A stretch of DNA of 64,000 bases from an uncultured Planktomarina sp. (GTDB lineage: Bacteria > Pseudomonadota > Alphaproteobacteria > Rhodobacterales > Rhodobacteraceae): positions 1-64,000 of the forward strand of contig CAJIZA010000005.1 in the NCBI GenBank assembly GCA_905181815.1, written 5' to 3'. The notes beneath the pieces are model-generated. The model was given only the letters and a program-made list of their open reading frames with translations. It was not told the origin of the DNA and searched no databases. Positions 35,070 through 46,106 of this stretch are shown here, piece by piece. Made by a program: the position numbers and the translations under genes. The number at the start of each line of letters is the position of its first letter. Position 1 is the first letter of the stretch.

Positions 35070-36641
35070 TTAAGATTTCTGGAACATGGCAAGCATGCGC
35101 CGTGTTACGAGAAAGCCGCCAAAAATGTTGATGCCTGCAAAGAACACCGCGATCGCCGCGAGTACGGTCACAAGGAAGCTGGTCGACCCAACTTGCAGCA
35201 CCGCGCCCAAAATAATGATCGAAGAAATCGCATTAGTCACCGCCATCAACGGCGTGTGCAAGGAATGGCTGACATTCCAAATGACTTGGAAGCCAACAAA
35301 GACGGACAGGACAAACACTATAAAGTGCTGCATAAAGCTTGCCGGTGCGTAGCTACCGACCAAAAACAGCAGCGCCCCACCAATGGCCAAAAGTGCTACC
35401 TGATTCTGGGTTTGCTTTTTGAAAGCCTGAACCTCTTCCGCGCGCTTTTCCTCCGCAGTTTTCTCTGGCACTTTTTCTTTTGGCTTAGCCGCAATGGCCT
35501 GAATTTTTGGTGGCGGCGGCGGGAAGGTGATCTCTCCAGCATGAGCGATGGTCGCCCCGCGGATGACGTCGTCCTCCATATCATGCACAATAACACCATC
35601 TTTTTCTGGGGTGAGGTCTGACACCATGTGGCGGATATTATTGGAATAGAGCGTGCTGGCCTGCGACGCCATGCGACTTGGGAAATCGGTGTATCCGATG
35701 ATAATCACACCATTATCGGTCACGATCTTCTCGTCCATCACCGTCAATTTGCAATTACCGCCCTTCTCTGCGGCCAAATCAATGATCACAGAGCCAGGCT
35801 TCATGCTGGACACCATGTCAGCGGTCCAAAGCTCAGGAGCTTCCCTATTGGGGATCAAAGCGGTGGTGATCACAATGTCCATGTCAGGAGCTATCTCGCG
35901 GAATTTGGCCAATTGCGCGGCCGCAAACTCCGGTGAGGACACCGCAGCATAGCCGCCCGTGGCGGCACCATCGGCCTGTTCCTCTGAAAAGTCCAAGAAT
36001 ACGAACTCTGCACCCATCGATTCGACCTGCTCAGCTACCTCTGGACGCACGTCAAATGCGTAGGTTATGGCCCCAAGAGATGTCGAAGTCCCAGTCGCCG
36101 CAAGTCCAGCCACGCCCGCGCCAACCACCAAGACTTTCGCAGGGGGTACCTTGCCGGCGGCGGTGACTTGGCCTGTGAAAAACCGGCCGAAATTATTGCC
36201 AGCCTCTATCACCGCTCGGTACCCGGCGATATTGGCCATAGAGGATAAGGCGTCCATTTTTTGGGCGCGGCTGATCCGCGGCACCATATCCATAGCAATG
36301 ACGTTGGCGCCTTTGGATTTGGCCAGTTCTAGAAGACGTTCATTTGCCCCGGGATAGAAAAATGAAATCAGTGTTTTTTCAGTGGAAAGTCGTTTGATTT
36401 CCGCCTCACTCGGCGGGCGAACCTTAACGATGACGTCACAGGCCTTGGTCAAAGCGGCAGCCGTGGCGGCAACTTCAACGCCGGCGGCTTTATACTGCGC
36501 ATCGCTAAAGCCTGCAGCACTGCCAGCACCTTTTTGGACCACACAGTCATGACCAAGTTTTTGCAACTGAATTGCGCTTTCGGGTGTTAATGCAACGCGC
36601 TGTTCGCCGGTAAAAATCTCTTTGAGAGCTCCAATTATCAT
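35070..36641 (-). CDS. pntA: NAD(P) transhydrogenase subunit alpha (fused)
   Basis: A 523-residue protein starting [22 protein letters not shown]. The NAD-binding dI domain covers about 1-375 ([62 protein letters not shown]), then a charged alanine/proline-rich linker ([18 protein letters not shown]) and four membrane helices in the last 110 residues. Many alphaproteobacteria split this into PntAA and PntAB; here it is a single chain as in enterobacteria. It forms one operon with pntB. Confidence 0.95.
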   Translation of the reverse strand: MIIGALKEIFTGEQRVALTPESAIQLQKLGHDCVVQKGAGSAAGFSDAQYKAAGVEVAATAAALTKACDVIVKVRPPSEAEIKRLSTEKTLISFFYPGANERLLELAKSKGANVIAMDMVPRISRAQKMDALSSMANIAGYRAVIEAGNNFGRFFTGQVTAAGKVPPAKVLVVGAGVAGLAATGTSTSLGAITYAFDVRPEVAEQVESMGAEFVFLDFSEEQADGAATGGYAAVSSPEFAAAQLAKFREIAPDMDIVITTALIPNREAPELWTADMVSSMKPGSVIIDLAAEKGGNCKLTVMDEKIVTDNGVIIIGYTDFPSRMASQASTLYSNNIRHMVSDLTPEKDGVIVHDMEDDVIRGATIAHAGEITFPPPPPKIQAIAAKPKEKVPEKTAEEKRAEEVQAFKKQTQNQVALLAIGGALLFLVGSYAPASFMQHFIVFVLSVFVGFQVIWNVSHSLHTPLMAVTNAISSIIILGAVLQVGSTSFLVTVLAAIAVFFAGINIFGGFLVTRRMLAMFQKS

Positions 36642-36799
36642 AATTTTCGTCCTTTCATGACGCGGTCTTTCACCGTCCTCGAAACGTTCCGATTGCAGAA
36701 TGCGTAACGCGCGCAATAATATTGCGCAACTGATCTAGCGTAGCTTTTCTCCGAAAAATATGAGTATATTTCTGCATACAAAGATTGAGGGGAATAATT

Positions 36800-37555
36800 T
36801 TGCTACTCACAGGAAAAAACGCCGTCATCACGGGCGGCGGCACAGGCATCGGACTGGCGATCGCGCGCAAATTAGCTACGGAAGGTTGCAATGTGGCCAT
36901 CACAGGGCGACGATTGGATGTTTTGCAAGGGGCCGCCGAGTCTTTCGGAGGCCTAACCATTAAAATGGATGTTGCCAATGAATCCTCGGTGGTCGCGGGC
37001 ATGCAATCCATTGCCGATCACTTTGGAAGCATTGATATTTGCATCGCAAATGCCGGTATCGCAGAGGGGCAGAATATCCGCAATTCCAGCTTCGACTTCT
37101 GGCGCAAAATCATGGCGATCAATCTGGACGGCGCTTATCTGACCATTCGCGAATCTCTGCGGCATATGCCGGTGAAAGATTGGGGCCGAGTCTTAGCCGT
37201 TTCATCCATTGCCGGGGTGCGCGGGTTGAAAGGGGCGCATGCCTACAGCGCATCAAAACACGGTGTCATCGGGATGATCCGCGCTCTTTCCGCCGATCAC
37301 GCGAAGTTGCCCATCACATTTAATGCGATATGCCCTGGCTATGTCGACACTGACATCATTGAACGCAATACACAAAATATCTCTGAGCGGGCGCATATTA
37401 GCCATGACCAGGCCCGCGCCTTGATGGTCGATCTGAATCCGCATGGGCGGCTGATCACAGCAGATGAGGTCGCCTCCGCCGCACTCTGGCTTTGCAGCCC
37501 CGGCTCAGACAGTTTTGACGGGCAAGCCATGGAAATCTCGGGCGGCCAACCCTAG
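36800..37555 (+). CDS. Short-chain dehydrogenase/reductase
   Basis: Start chosen at the TTG before LLTGKNAVITGGG because GAGGGGAA lies just upstream; a TTG 15 bases earlier is possible. The 251-residue SDR has the NAD(P) motif TGGGTGIG at 11-18, NAG at 84-86, serine at 135-136 and the catalytic Y149-x3-K153 in YSASKHG. The sequence near the C-terminus (NAICPGYVDTDI) resembles 3-hydroxybutyrate dehydrogenases, but the substrate is not settled. It is divergent from pntA and converges on the amidotransferase-like gene with a shared CTAG. Confidence 0.88.
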   Translation: MLLTGKNAVITGGGTGIGLAIARKLATEGCNVAITGRRLDVLQGAAESFGGLTIKMDVANESSVVAGMQSIADHFGSIDICIANAGIAEGQNIRNSSFDFWRKIMAINLDGAYLTIRESLRHMPVKDWGRVLAVSSIAGVRGLKGAHAYSASKHGVIGMIRALSADHAKLPITFNAICPGYVDTDIIERNTQNISERAHISHDQARALMVDLNPHGRLITADEVASAALWLCSPGSDSFDGQAMEISGGQP

Positions 37556-38316
37556 GCTGGCCCCGTGCGAGCAGCACGCCATTCATAGACCGCCGCACCA
37601 AAGGCCGAAAAGAGCGGCCTGGAGACCGGATCTTGCGCGGCACTATATTCTGGGTGCCACTGCACGCCCAAACCGAAGCCCTTGGAATTTTTTATATAAA
37701 TTGCCTCGGGGGTGCCGTCCGGGGCATGGCCATCAATCACCACACGCGGGCCCGGCTCTTTGATCCCCTGGCCATGCAGCGTATTGGTGCGCACGACCTC
37801 CGCCTCCAGAATCCGTGCGAAGACCCCGCCTGGAGTGAAACGTACATCATGGCGCAGCGCAAACTTCTCTTCCAAAGTGCCATCAGGCGGCATGCGATGA
37901 TTGTCACGCCCCGCCAGGTCACGGATCTCAGGGTGAAGGCTGCCGCCCATCGCGACGTTCATCTCTTGAAACCCACGACAAATCGCCAAATAGGGCTGAC
38001 CGCGCGTCACGAGGGCGCGGATCAACGGCAATGCAAGACCATCGCGTTTCTCATCCATATCTCCGTGATCTTCCGTCAGATCTTCGCCATATTCTTTAGG
38101 GTGTACATTGGGGCGCCCACCTGTAAAAACAAACCCATCACAAGCCTCCATGAGCTCCTCAATTGGGGCAAGCAGAGCGTCAGGTGGGACGATGACGGGC
38201 AAAGCGTCGCAAATCTCGCGCACTGCCCGAGAATTCATCTCACCCGCTCCATGCACCAAATACTCTGAATTGATCAGGTGGGGATTTCCAATAATGCCGA
38301 TAACGGGACGCACCAT
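37552..38316 (-). CDS. Class I glutamine-amidotransferase-like hydrolase (peptidase C26)
   Basis: A 254-residue protein of the PuuD/gamma-glutamyl-GABA hydrolase type. The nucleophile C113 sits in LAICRGFQE, and H221 and E223 in GVQWHPEY complete the triad. The N-terminus (PVIGIIGNP) and FVFTGGRPNVHPKEYGE are typical. Family members split gamma-glutamyl bonds in polyamine or related pathways. No puu cluster is nearby. Alternative start two codons upstream. Confidence 0.88.
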   Translation of the reverse strand: MVRPVIGIIGNPHLINSEYLVHGAGEMNSRAVREICDALPVIVPPDALLAPIEELMEACDGFVFTGGRPNVHPKEYGEDLTEDHGDMDEKRDGLALPLIRALVTRGQPYLAICRGFQEMNVAMGGSLHPEIRDLAGRDNHRMPPDGTLEEKFALRHDVRFTPGGVFARILEAEVVRTNTLHGQGIKEPGPRVVIDGHAPDGTPEAIYIKNSKGFGLGVQWHPEYSAAQDPVSRPLFSAFGAAVYEWRAARTGPA

Positions 38317-38743
38317 AGTCATACCTTATGTGAAATTTGCCCATTCATAGGATGTCCATCGCCAGCAGGCCAGCCCTCAAATAAAAAGCCGCGTAAGAAA
38401 AGCAAAGGGACAATTACAGCCGCAATACCCTTGAATGACCATAATCGAAGGCTTCACCGGCCAAGCTACGCTCTTGGGTGCTAGCGATCATTTTGAAACG
38501 AGGCTCACGCACGACCATTTAATTCTAGATATGTTAAATCTATGATGCGTCAGCCACAAGGGGCAGAAAATGCGAACCATCGCTGCGGTCGCAACATGTG
38601 TTTTACGCCAAAGCACTCAAATAGCTGACGGCTCGCAGCATAAAAAACAACCACATCTGCACAATAAAGGAGCACCCGCGCACTACTTTATTAGCCTGTG
38701 TTACTGCACTGGTTGATTAAGGGCCATATGGCAAAGGCAAGGT
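38317..38743. other. Intergenic stretch with one doubtful mini-frame
   Basis: About 430 bases between two minus-strand genes. A rightward 48-codon frame at 38570-38716 begins MRTIAAVATCVLRQ after AAGGGG, but its tail is low in protein character (QHKKQPHLHNKG) and I do not call it a gene. No RNA gene or clear terminator is seen. Confidence 0.35.
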
Positions 38744-39172
38744 TTACCCCTCGCCAACCAAGCCAGAGGCCTCAATGCCGGCCATGGCCGCAATCAAGTC
38801 ATTGTCAGAGGTGTCGCCAGTTACACCAACAGCGCCGATCACGCTGCCTTTTTTGTTGCGCAGTAAAACGCCCCCGGGAACTGGGATTACTTTCCCACCA
38901 TAAAGGCCGTTCACCGCATTTATAAAATAGGCCTGCTGGTCCGCGCGCGCCATTTGAGCTGTACCGCCCATGCCCAGCATGATTGAACCAAAGGCCTTGG
39001 CTTGGGCGATGGCAAACCGGCCAGGCGCCGCCCCATCTTCACGCTCAAAGGCAATTACATGCCCGCCGGCATCCAGCACCACCACAGAGAGCGGTTTGAG
39101 CTCGAGCTCTTTACTCTTATTTAACGTCCCACGAATGATAGATTTTGCTTTTCTAAGGTTAATACCAGGCAT
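38744..39172 (-). CDS. DUF336/GlcG-like haem-binding-family protein
   Basis: A 142-residue protein, started at MPGINLRKAKSIIRG. It shows the GlcG/HbpS pattern: LSVVVLDAGGHVIAFEREDGA, then FAIAQAKAFGSIMLG, PVPGGVLLRNKKGSVIGAVGVTGDTSDNDLIAA. Family members form octamers and some bind haem or cobalamin; GlcG itself is encoded with malate synthase G in glycolate clusters. Here glcB lies 60 bases upstream on the same strand, so the two are probably one operon. Confidence 0.88.
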   Translation of the reverse strand: MPGINLRKAKSIIRGTLNKSKELELKPLSVVVLDAGGHVIAFEREDGAAPGRFAIAQAKAFGSIMLGMGGTAQMARADQQAYFINAVNGLYGGKVIPVPGGVLLRNKKGSVIGAVGVTGDTSDNDLIAAMAGIEASGLVGEG

Positions 39173-39234
39173 TAGGTTTCTTTCAAATGAGATCCGTGAG
39201 ATCACGGGAGTAAGTTAAGAGGGATGTACAGACG

Positions 39235-41373
39235 CTAATGCGCCTGTGCGGCTTTCAATTCCAATCTTCGGCAGTGCAAAACAGGTTCCGTATAGCCTGA
39301 GGGCTGTCCCCGACCTTCAAACACAAGGTCACAGGCCGCTTTGAAAGCAATCCCGTCGAAACCGGGGGCCATGGGCGTATAGCTAGCATCAGCCGCATTT
39401 TGCCCATCAACCACAGCAGCCATTTTTTTCATGGCAGCCATCACCATCGCACGGTCAACAACATCATGATGCAACCAATTTGCCAAGGCCTGCGAAGAAA
39501 TGCGGCAGGTCGCACGGTCTTCCATCAGCCCCACATTGTGGATGTCTGGCACTTTCGAACAGCCAACCCCGCTGTCTACCCAGCGCACAACATAGCCCAA
39601 GATCCCTTGCGCGTTGTTTTCAATTTCTTGCGTCAGCTCATCGGGCGACCAATTGCTGCCTGCGGCTACAGGGATGGACAACAGGTCATCAAGACCGCGT
39701 CGCGGGCCTTTGGCTTTCAGCTCCGCTTGCACAGCCATCACATCAACCTGATGATAATGGGTTGCATGCAGAGTCGCGGCCGTTGGGCTTGGAACCCAAG
39801 CACAGGTCGCACCAGCTTTCGGATGGCCAATTTTTTGCGCCAGCATATCGCCCATCAAATCTGGCATGGCCCACATGCCTTTGCCAATCTGCGCCTTGCC
39901 CTGCAAACCACAGGTCAAACCGATGTCTACATTCCGGTCCTCATAGGCATTGATCCACGGGGTGAGTTTCATCTGCCCTTTTGGAATCATTGGCCCCGCT
40001 TCCATCGAAGTATGGATTTCATCACCAGTACGATCCAAGAAGCCAGTGTTAATAAAGGCCACCCGCGCCTGTGCTGCTTTGATGCAAGCTTTGAGGTTGG
40101 CGCTTGTGCGGCGTTCCTCATCCATGATGCCCAGCTTTACGGTATTTTGCGGCAAGCCCAAAATACGCTCAACCCTGGTGAAGATTTCATCTGCAAAAGC
40201 CACCTCGTCCGGTCCGTGCATCTTGGGTTTGACCACATAAACCGAGCCATGAAGCGAGTTACCACCTGGACGCTGTAGATCATGCATCGCGATCAGCGTC
40301 GTGCAGAGAGCGTCAAGCAAGCCTTCGCCAATTTCGAGCCCATCTCGATCTGTTACCGCCGGATTACTCATCAAGTGCCCAACATTGCGCACCAACATGA
40401 GCGCGCGGCCCTTGAGAGTGTGTCTCTCGTCCGCATGCAGATAGCTGCGATCCGCGTTCAAGACCCGGTCAAAGGATTTGCCGTCCTTGCTCACCGTCTC
40501 ACGCAGATCACCACGCATCAGTCCAAGCCAATTGCGATAGGCCAGAACCTTATCCGCCCCATCAACTGCGGCCACGGAATCTTCACAATCCATAATGGCG
40601 GAGATCGCGCTTTCCAGGAGGATATCGTCCACATGCGCTTTATCTCCACCACCTATATTGCCCGTTGGGTCAATTTGAATGGCAATATGCAGACCGTTTT
40701 TCTGCAAAACCACCTCCACCAGCGCACCGCCATCATCTTGGTTCATCCCGATATATTGCGATGAGTCCGCAAGAGCGGGCACCAGCGCATCCCCCACAAC
40801 CTGATATCCCGTCACATCCGCATGCGAGCCAGTGGCCAAGGGCGCAACCTGATCCAAATAGGCTTTGGCCCAGTCGATCACGCGCGCACCGCGCGCAGCA
40901 TCATAGCCTCCACCGTTTGGCAAATCACCCATAGCATCCGTGCCATAAAGCGCATCATAGAGGCTACCCCAACGAGCGTTGGCCGCGTTCAACGCATAGC
41001 GAGCGTTCATAATCGGGACCACAAGTTGCGGGCCAGGCGTTGACGCAATTTCGGGATCTACATTTTGAGTTGTCACCAAAAAATCCGCTGGTTCTGGCAC
41101 TAAATAGCCGATCTCTTTCAAAAATCCTTGATAGGCGTCAGGCTCATGCGCCTGCCCACGGCGTGCGATGTGCCACGCATCAATTTTTCTTTGTATATCT
41201 GAACGTTGCGCCAGTAAAGCTTGGTTTTTAGGCCCTAACTCATGCACCAATTCCGACAGGCCATCCCAAAACTGAGCGGCGCTGACGGGCAAACCGCCCA
41301 ATGCTTCAGTCTCGATGAAATCATATAGCTCTTCGACCACCGAGAGGCCTGAAACTTGGATATATTTGGGCAT
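39235..41373 (-). CDS. glcB: Malate synthase G
   Basis: A 712-residue monomeric malate synthase of form G, close to the usual length of about 720. It condenses glyoxylate with acetyl-CoA to malate. Recognisable stretches are [30 protein letters not shown] near the start, [53 protein letters not shown] and the C-terminal [17 protein letters not shown] block ([16 protein letters not shown]). The partner protein of the GlcG type lies downstream. A dyad near 41459 may be an operator. Confidence 0.96.
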   Translation of the reverse strand: MPKYIQVSGLSVVEELYDFIETEALGGLPVSAAQFWDGLSELVHELGPKNQALLAQRSDIQRKIDAWHIARRGQAHEPDAYQGFLKEIGYLVPEPADFLVTTQNVDPEIASTPGPQLVVPIMNARYALNAANARWGSLYDALYGTDAMGDLPNGGGYDAARGARVIDWAKAYLDQVAPLATGSHADVTGYQVVGDALVPALADSSQYIGMNQDDGGALVEVVLQKNGLHIAIQIDPTGNIGGGDKAHVDDILLESAISAIMDCEDSVAAVDGADKVLAYRNWLGLMRGDLRETVSKDGKSFDRVLNADRSYLHADERHTLKGRALMLVRNVGHLMSNPAVTDRDGLEIGEGLLDALCTTLIAMHDLQRPGGNSLHGSVYVVKPKMHGPDEVAFADEIFTRVERILGLPQNTVKLGIMDEERRTSANLKACIKAAQARVAFINTGFLDRTGDEIHTSMEAGPMIPKGQMKLTPWINAYEDRNVDIGLTCGLQGKAQIGKGMWAMPDLMGDMLAQKIGHPKAGATCAWVPSPTAATLHATHYHQVDVMAVQAELKAKGPRRGLDDLLSIPVAAGSNWSPDELTQEIENNAQGILGYVVRWVDSGVGCSKVPDIHNVGLMEDRATCRISSQALANWLHHDVVDRAMVMAAMKKMAAVVDGQNAADASYTPMAPGFDGIAFKAACDLVFEGRGQPSGYTEPVLHCRRLELKAAQAH

Positions 41374-41458
41374 AGTCGAAATCTCCGAAATTCTGCGATC
41401 GTATGATACGGATCCCTTTTGGTCTGGTTATCCAGCTCGATTGTGAACTTCAAGGCAA

Positions 41459-41481
41459 ATTGGTTACTATTTAGTACCAAT
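41459..41481. promoter_or_regulatory. Candidate operator dyad between glcB and pepN
   Basis: The 23-base block has arms ATTGGT and ACCAAT with inner ACTA and TAGT, an imperfect palindrome with one extra T in the left arm. FadR-subfamily GntR regulators such as PdhR, LldR and GlcC use TTGGT...ACCAA sites, though usually with a shorter spacer. It lies about 85 bases upstream of glcB and 110 upstream of pepN. A single related half site TTGGTCTGGTTA lies 30 bases closer to glcB. Confidence 0.4.
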
Positions 41482-41591
41482 TTTCCTTTCGGGGACAAAA
41501 TCCACTCCTTGCTTGAAGTTTTCTTGCCACGGTTATTCCAACTGAGCCCGAAGGCCGCTAGGTATCACACAGCTATATCAGGAGCCGCGCC

Positions 41592-44144
41592 ATGACTGCC
41601 GAAAATTCGCAAACGATCTACCTTAAAGATTACCAAGTGCCCAACTATTTGGTGGACCACGTCGCGCTTGACTTTGACTTACACCCCACCACCACGCGGG
41701 TGCGCTCCACGGTGAAATTCCGGCCGAACGCGGACAGCAACAGCACCGAGTTCTTCTTGCATGGGGAAAACTTGACCTTCCTGTCGGCCTATATCAATGG
41801 GACTGCCGTCACCCCTGTGATGACTGGAGCGGGGTTGACCTGCAATGTGCCTGATGGACCGTTCATTTGGCAGAGCGAAGTGGAGATTAATCCAAGCGCC
41901 AATACCGAATTGTCCGGCCTTTACATGTCCAACGGCATGTTTTGCACCCAATGCGAAGCCGAGGGCTTTCGCCGCATCACCTACTATCCCGATCGCCCCG
42001 ATGTCATGGCGCCCTTCGATGTGACAATCCATAGCGACCTGCCCTATGCCCTATCCAATGGTGAGCCTCTGGGTAGTGAGGGCCAAACCCGCCGCTGGCG
42101 AGATCCTTGGCCGAAACCGGCCTATCTCTTCGCCTTGGTCGCAGGTGAATTTCAAGTGGTGTCTGATCACTTCACCACCGCTTCAGGCAAGCCAGTGAAT
42201 CTAAACATCTATGTGCGCGATGGCGATCAGGACAAATGCGCCTTCGCCCTGGAGGCGCTCAAGGCCAGTATGGCCTGGGACGAACGCGTCTATGGCCGCG
42301 AATATGACCTTTCTGTATTCAATATCGTAGCTGTGGATGATTTCAACATGGGGGCGATGGAAAATAAAGGTCTAAATATATTCAATTCCTCCGCAGTTCT
42401 GGCCAGTCCCGAAACCACAGTGGACGGCAATTTCGAACGGATCGAAGCCATCATCGCCCATGAATATTTCCATAATTGGACCGGCAATCGTATCACCTGC
42501 CGTGACTGGTTCCAATTGAGCCTCAAAGAAGGGCTGACTGTGTTTCGCGACCAACAATTCAGCGCCGATATGCGGGGCCCAGAGGTGCGACGCATTGAAG
42601 ATGTCGCCGCCCTGCGTGGACGACAATTTCGCGAAGACAGCGGCCCCTTGGCCCATCCCGTCCGGCCTGAGAGCTTTGTGGAGATCAATAATTTTTATAC
42701 AGCCACCGTCTATGAGAAAGGCGCAGAATTGATCCGTATGCTCAAACTGTTGGTGGGCGATGCGGCGTATAAAAAGGCATTGGACCTTTATTTCAAACGC
42801 CATGATGGGCAGGCCTGCACGATTGAAGATTGGCTGGCCGTGTTCACCGATGTCACTGGGCAGGATCTCAGCCAATTCAAACTTTGGTACAGCCAGGCCG
42901 GTACGCCCATCGTGACCGTGCGCGACCATTTCGCCGATGGCACCTATGAGTTGAGCCTCACCCAAGTCACGCCGCCCACGCCTAGCCAGCCAAACAAACA
43001 ACCACTGGTGATCCCCGTTGCACTGGGGCTTTTGTATCAAGACGGGACGGAAGCGCTGGACACGCAGCTTCTGGTGCTCACCGAAGCCGAGCAGAGCTTC
43101 CGATTCTCAGGCCTGCGCGCCGCGCCGATCCCATCCCTATTGCGCGGATTTTCCGCCCCTGTGATCTTACAGCGCAAGACCAGCCAAGCCGAACACTTGG
43201 CGCAGCTGGCCCATGATCCAGATCTGTTCAACCGCTTTGAGGCCAGCCGCGAGCTGGGCAAATCGGCGCTTCTGGCCATGCTTCAGAAAGGAGCGGTGCC
43301 CGATGAAGCCTATTGCACCGCCCTGTTGCAGGTGATGGTCAATGAAGATCTAGATCCGGCCTTCCGCGCCATGTGCTGCGCCCTGCCCGGTCAAGATGAA
43401 ATTGCCAGAGCCCTCACAGAGCAAGGCCAGATCCCTGATCCTGTTGCTATTGACGCAGCCGTGCATCAACTGTCCGAGCATTTGGCGCGTCAAGGCCTTG
43501 AGGCGCTTCAAGCGCTTTATCACACCCACCAGCTCACTGGACCCTTTTCGCCAGATGCAGCCAGCTGTGGCGCGCGCGCGCTGAGCGCCCTGGCCTTGCG
43601 CCTCATCAGCCATGCCGATGGCGGCGCATTGGCCGCAAAGCAATTTGCCAAGGCCGACACTATGACCTTGCAACTTCCTGCGCTTGGCAATCTGAACCGC
43701 CATGGCCAAGGTGCTGAAGCGGTGGCACAGTTTTACCAGCAATGGCGCCATGAGCGTCTGGTGATCGACAAATGGTTCAGCTTGCAAGTCACCACAAGCC
43801 CCGCAAACAACGCCGTGGCTGTAGCGGTAAATTTGTTGAAACACCCTGATTTTAATTTGAAAAATCCAAACCGATTCCGCGCGCTGATTGGGGCCTTGGC
43901 CATGACCCCTGCGGCTTTTCACCAAGCGGATGGATCTGCCTATAGGCTGGTGGCCGATCAGCTGATTGCATTGGATGATATCAATCCGCAACTCTGCGCA
44001 CGCATGACCACCGTCTTCGAAACATGTCGACGTTATGATGGCACACGTCAAGCTCTTATGCGCGCTGCACTCAACCGTCTTGCCGCCAAGCCCAATCTGT
44101 CGCGGGATACAAAGGAGATGGTCACCCGGCTTTTAGACGCCTAA
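41592..44144 (+). CDS. pepN: Aminopeptidase N
   Basis: An 850-residue M1 zinc metallopeptidase of the short bacterial type. The substrate-binding GAMEN motif is at 254-258; the zinc site HEYFH is at 290-294 with the third ligand E313 in LKEGLTVFRDQQF; an FxSxxY-like region follows (NNFYTATVYEKGAEL). The C-terminal half is helical, as in the family. It removes neutral and basic N-terminal residues from peptides in the cytoplasm. AGGAG precedes the ATG by eight bases. Confidence 0.96.
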   Translation: MTAENSQTIYLKDYQVPNYLVDHVALDFDLHPTTTRVRSTVKFRPNADSNSTEFFLHGENLTFLSAYINGTAVTPVMTGAGLTCNVPDGPFIWQSEVEINPSANTELSGLYMSNGMFCTQCEAEGFRRITYYPDRPDVMAPFDVTIHSDLPYALSNGEPLGSEGQTRRWRDPWPKPAYLFALVAGEFQVVSDHFTTASGKPVNLNIYVRDGDQDKCAFALEALKASMAWDERVYGREYDLSVFNIVAVDDFNMGAMENKGLNIFNSSAVLASPETTVDGNFERIEAIIAHEYFHNWTGNRITCRDWFQLSLKEGLTVFRDQQFSADMRGPEVRRIEDVAALRGRQFREDSGPLAHPVRPESFVEINNFYTATVYEKGAELIRMLKLLVGDAAYKKALDLYFKRHDGQACTIEDWLAVFTDVTGQDLSQFKLWYSQAGTPIVTVRDHFADGTYELSLTQVTPPTPSQPNKQPLVIPVALGLLYQDGTEALDTQLLVLTEAEQSFRFSGLRAAPIPSLLRGFSAPVILQRKTSQAEHLAQLAHDPDLFNRFEASRELGKSALLAMLQKGAVPDEAYCTALLQVMVNEDLDPAFRAMCCALPGQDEIARALTEQGQIPDPVAIDAAVHQLSEHLARQGLEALQALYHTHQLTGPFSPDAASCGARALSALALRLISHADGGALAAKQFAKADTMTLQLPALGNLNRHGQGAEAVAQFYQQWRHERLVIDKWFSLQVTTSPANNAVAVAVNLLKHPDFNLKNPNRFRALIGALAMTPAAFHQADGSAYRLVADQLIALDDINPQLCARMTTVFETCRRYDGTRQALMRAALNRLAAKPNLSRDTKEMVTRLLDA

Positions 44145-44232
44145 ATCACCACGATAGGCCAAGCGCATCTTGTCGAGCCAAGCGGTTCGCCGTAGAACAC
44201 GGACAAACACTTAGATTTATCGGGGCACTGCT

Positions 44233-45744
44233 ATGCTGGACCAAACTTTTGAGACACCGAAACCCAAGGTGATTGCCGGGGCAAAACATGATTGGGAACT
44301 GGTGATCGGCCTTGAGGTGCATGCGCAGGTGACCTCCAAAGCCAAGCTCTTTTCCGGGGCCTCCACCCAATTTGGCGCCGAACCAAACTCAAATGTCGCC
44401 TTTGTGGATGCCGGCATGCCCGGCATGTTGCCCGTCATTAATGAGGAATGCGTGGCCCAAGCGGTGCGCACCGGACTTGGGCTGAAGGCACAGATCAACA
44501 CATTCTCAGCCTTTGATCGCAAAAACTACTTCTACCCCGACTTGCCACAGGGCTATCAAATCAGCCAGCTTTACCACCCGATTGTGGGAGAGGGCGAAGT
44601 CTTCATCGAATTAGGTGACGGAACCGCCCGCCTGGTGCGCATTGAACGCATTCACCTGGAGCAAGATGCCGGCAAATCAGTGCATGATATGGATCCCAAC
44701 AACTCCTTTGTGGATCTCAACCGCACCGGCGTTGCGCTGATGGAGATCGTCAGCCGCCCCGACATTCGCGGCCCCGAAGAGGCGGCGGCCTATGTCACCA
44801 AGCTGCGCCAAATCATGCAATATCTCGGCACCTGTGATGGCAATATGCAAAACGGCAGCCTGCGGGCCGATGTCAATGTCTCTGTCTGCCGGCCTGGGAA
44901 TTATGAAAAATACCAAGCCACGCAAGATTTCTCCCACCTCGGCACACGCTGCGAGATTAAGAACATGAACTCTATGCGCTTCATGCAGGCGGCGATTGAC
45001 TTTGAGGCTCGCCGGCAAATTGCCATATTAGAAGACGGCGGTGAGGTAACGCAAGAAACCCGGCTTTATGATGCGGATAAAAACGAAACCCGCTCCATGC
45101 GTTCGAAAGAAGAAGCGCATGATTATCGCTATTTTCCCTGCCCTGACCTTCTGCCGTTGGAGATTGAGCAAGAGTGGATCAACGAGCTGGCAGCACAGCT
45201 TCCAGAGCTACCAGATGCTAAAAAGTCTCGTCTTATCAATGATTTTGGTCTGTCCAATTATGACGCCAATGTCTTGACGGCTGAAACACAGAACGCCAGT
45301 TATTTTGAAAAAGTGGCGCAAGGCCGCGATGGAAAGGTTGCGGCCAATTGGGTCATCAATGAACTGTTCGGCCGGATGAAAAAAGATGATGTCACCATTG
45401 CCAATTGCCCAGTCAGTCCCGATCAGCTCGGCGGCGTTATTGACTTGATAGCAAGTGGTGAGATTTCTGGCAAAATAGCCAAGGACTTGTTTGAAATCAT
45501 CTACACGGAAGGCGGCAACCCGGCGGAAATCGTTGAGAGCCGCGGCATGAAACAAGTTACAGACACCGGCGCGATTGAAGCTGCTGTAGATCAAATCATT
45601 GCCGACAATCCCGCCCAAGTGGAAAAAGCTCAGCAAAATCCAAAATTGGCGGGCTGGTTTGTCGGGCAAGTGATCAAAGCCACGGGCGGCAAGGCTAATC
45701 CGCAGGTGGTCAATCAGATTGTGGCGGCCAAACTGGCGCTGTAA
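44233..45744 (+). CDS. gatB: Aspartyl/glutamyl-tRNA amidotransferase subunit B
   Basis: A 503-residue protein that, with GatA and GatC, converts misacylated Glu-tRNA(Gln) or Asp-tRNA(Asn) to the amide. The kinase-like catalytic core contains [66 protein letters not shown] and [13 protein letters not shown]; the tail YqeY-like domain (residues about 400-503) ends with [16 protein letters not shown]. gatA and gatC are not in the window. It follows pepN by 90 bases. Confidence 0.97.
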   Translation: MLDQTFETPKPKVIAGAKHDWELVIGLEVHAQVTSKAKLFSGASTQFGAEPNSNVAFVDAGMPGMLPVINEECVAQAVRTGLGLKAQINTFSAFDRKNYFYPDLPQGYQISQLYHPIVGEGEVFIELGDGTARLVRIERIHLEQDAGKSVHDMDPNNSFVDLNRTGVALMEIVSRPDIRGPEEAAAYVTKLRQIMQYLGTCDGNMQNGSLRADVNVSVCRPGNYEKYQATQDFSHLGTRCEIKNMNSMRFMQAAIDFEARRQIAILEDGGEVTQETRLYDADKNETRSMRSKEEAHDYRYFPCPDLLPLEIEQEWINELAAQLPELPDAKKSRLINDFGLSNYDANVLTAETQNASYFEKVAQGRDGKVAANWVINELFGRMKKDDVTIANCPVSPDQLGGVIDLIASGEISGKIAKDLFEIIYTEGGNPAEIVESRGMKQVTDTGAIEAAVDQIIADNPAQVEKAQQNPKLAGWFVGQVIKATGGKANPQVVNQIVAAKLAL

Positions 45745-45767
45745 TTGCTAAGTTTCCCTACAGGTGC

Positions 45768-46040
45768 CTAGGCGCCGCGCACGGTTAAGGCCAATGCGTG
45801 GATCCGCTCTATACAGTCACGCCCCAGCGCCGCATGAATGGCCCGGTGCTGGGCAATGCGACTCATACCAGAGAAATGAGTTGCAGTAATGCGCACTTCA
45901 AAGTGACTTTCCCCGCCCTCTTGAAACCCGGAATGCCCGCGATGGGCCTCTGACACGTCAGAAACCTCTAACTCCTGCGGATTAAACGCCTCCCGCAAAG
46001 TTTTTTCGATATGATCTGCCGTTCTATCGAGTTTTATCAT
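45768..46040 (-). CDS. BolA family protein
   Basis: Start chosen at MIKLDRTADHIEK with AAGGGGTGGAG just upstream. The 90-residue BolA domain has EVSDVSEAHRGHSGFQEGGESHFEVRI, with the conserved histidine pair and ESHF, then the helix RIAQHRAIHAALGRDC. BolA proteins bind monothiol glutaredoxins and a [2Fe-2S] cluster, or act in regulation. It is divergent from the J-domain gene, and converges with gatB. Confidence 0.92.
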   Translation of the reverse strand: MIKLDRTADHIEKTLREAFNPQELEVSDVSEAHRGHSGFQEGGESHFEVRITATHFSGMSRIAQHRAIHAALGRDCIERIHALALTVRGA

Positions 46041-46106
46041 CTCCACCCCTTTCATCTTTCTCATTCAGGTCTAAACTCTGATCTCCGAGTCGGAAAGGTT
46101 AATGCG

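Noticed and set aside
38570..38716. 48-codon frame after AAGGGG
   Set aside because: Weak protein character and no neighbour on its strand; kept only as a note in the gap entry.
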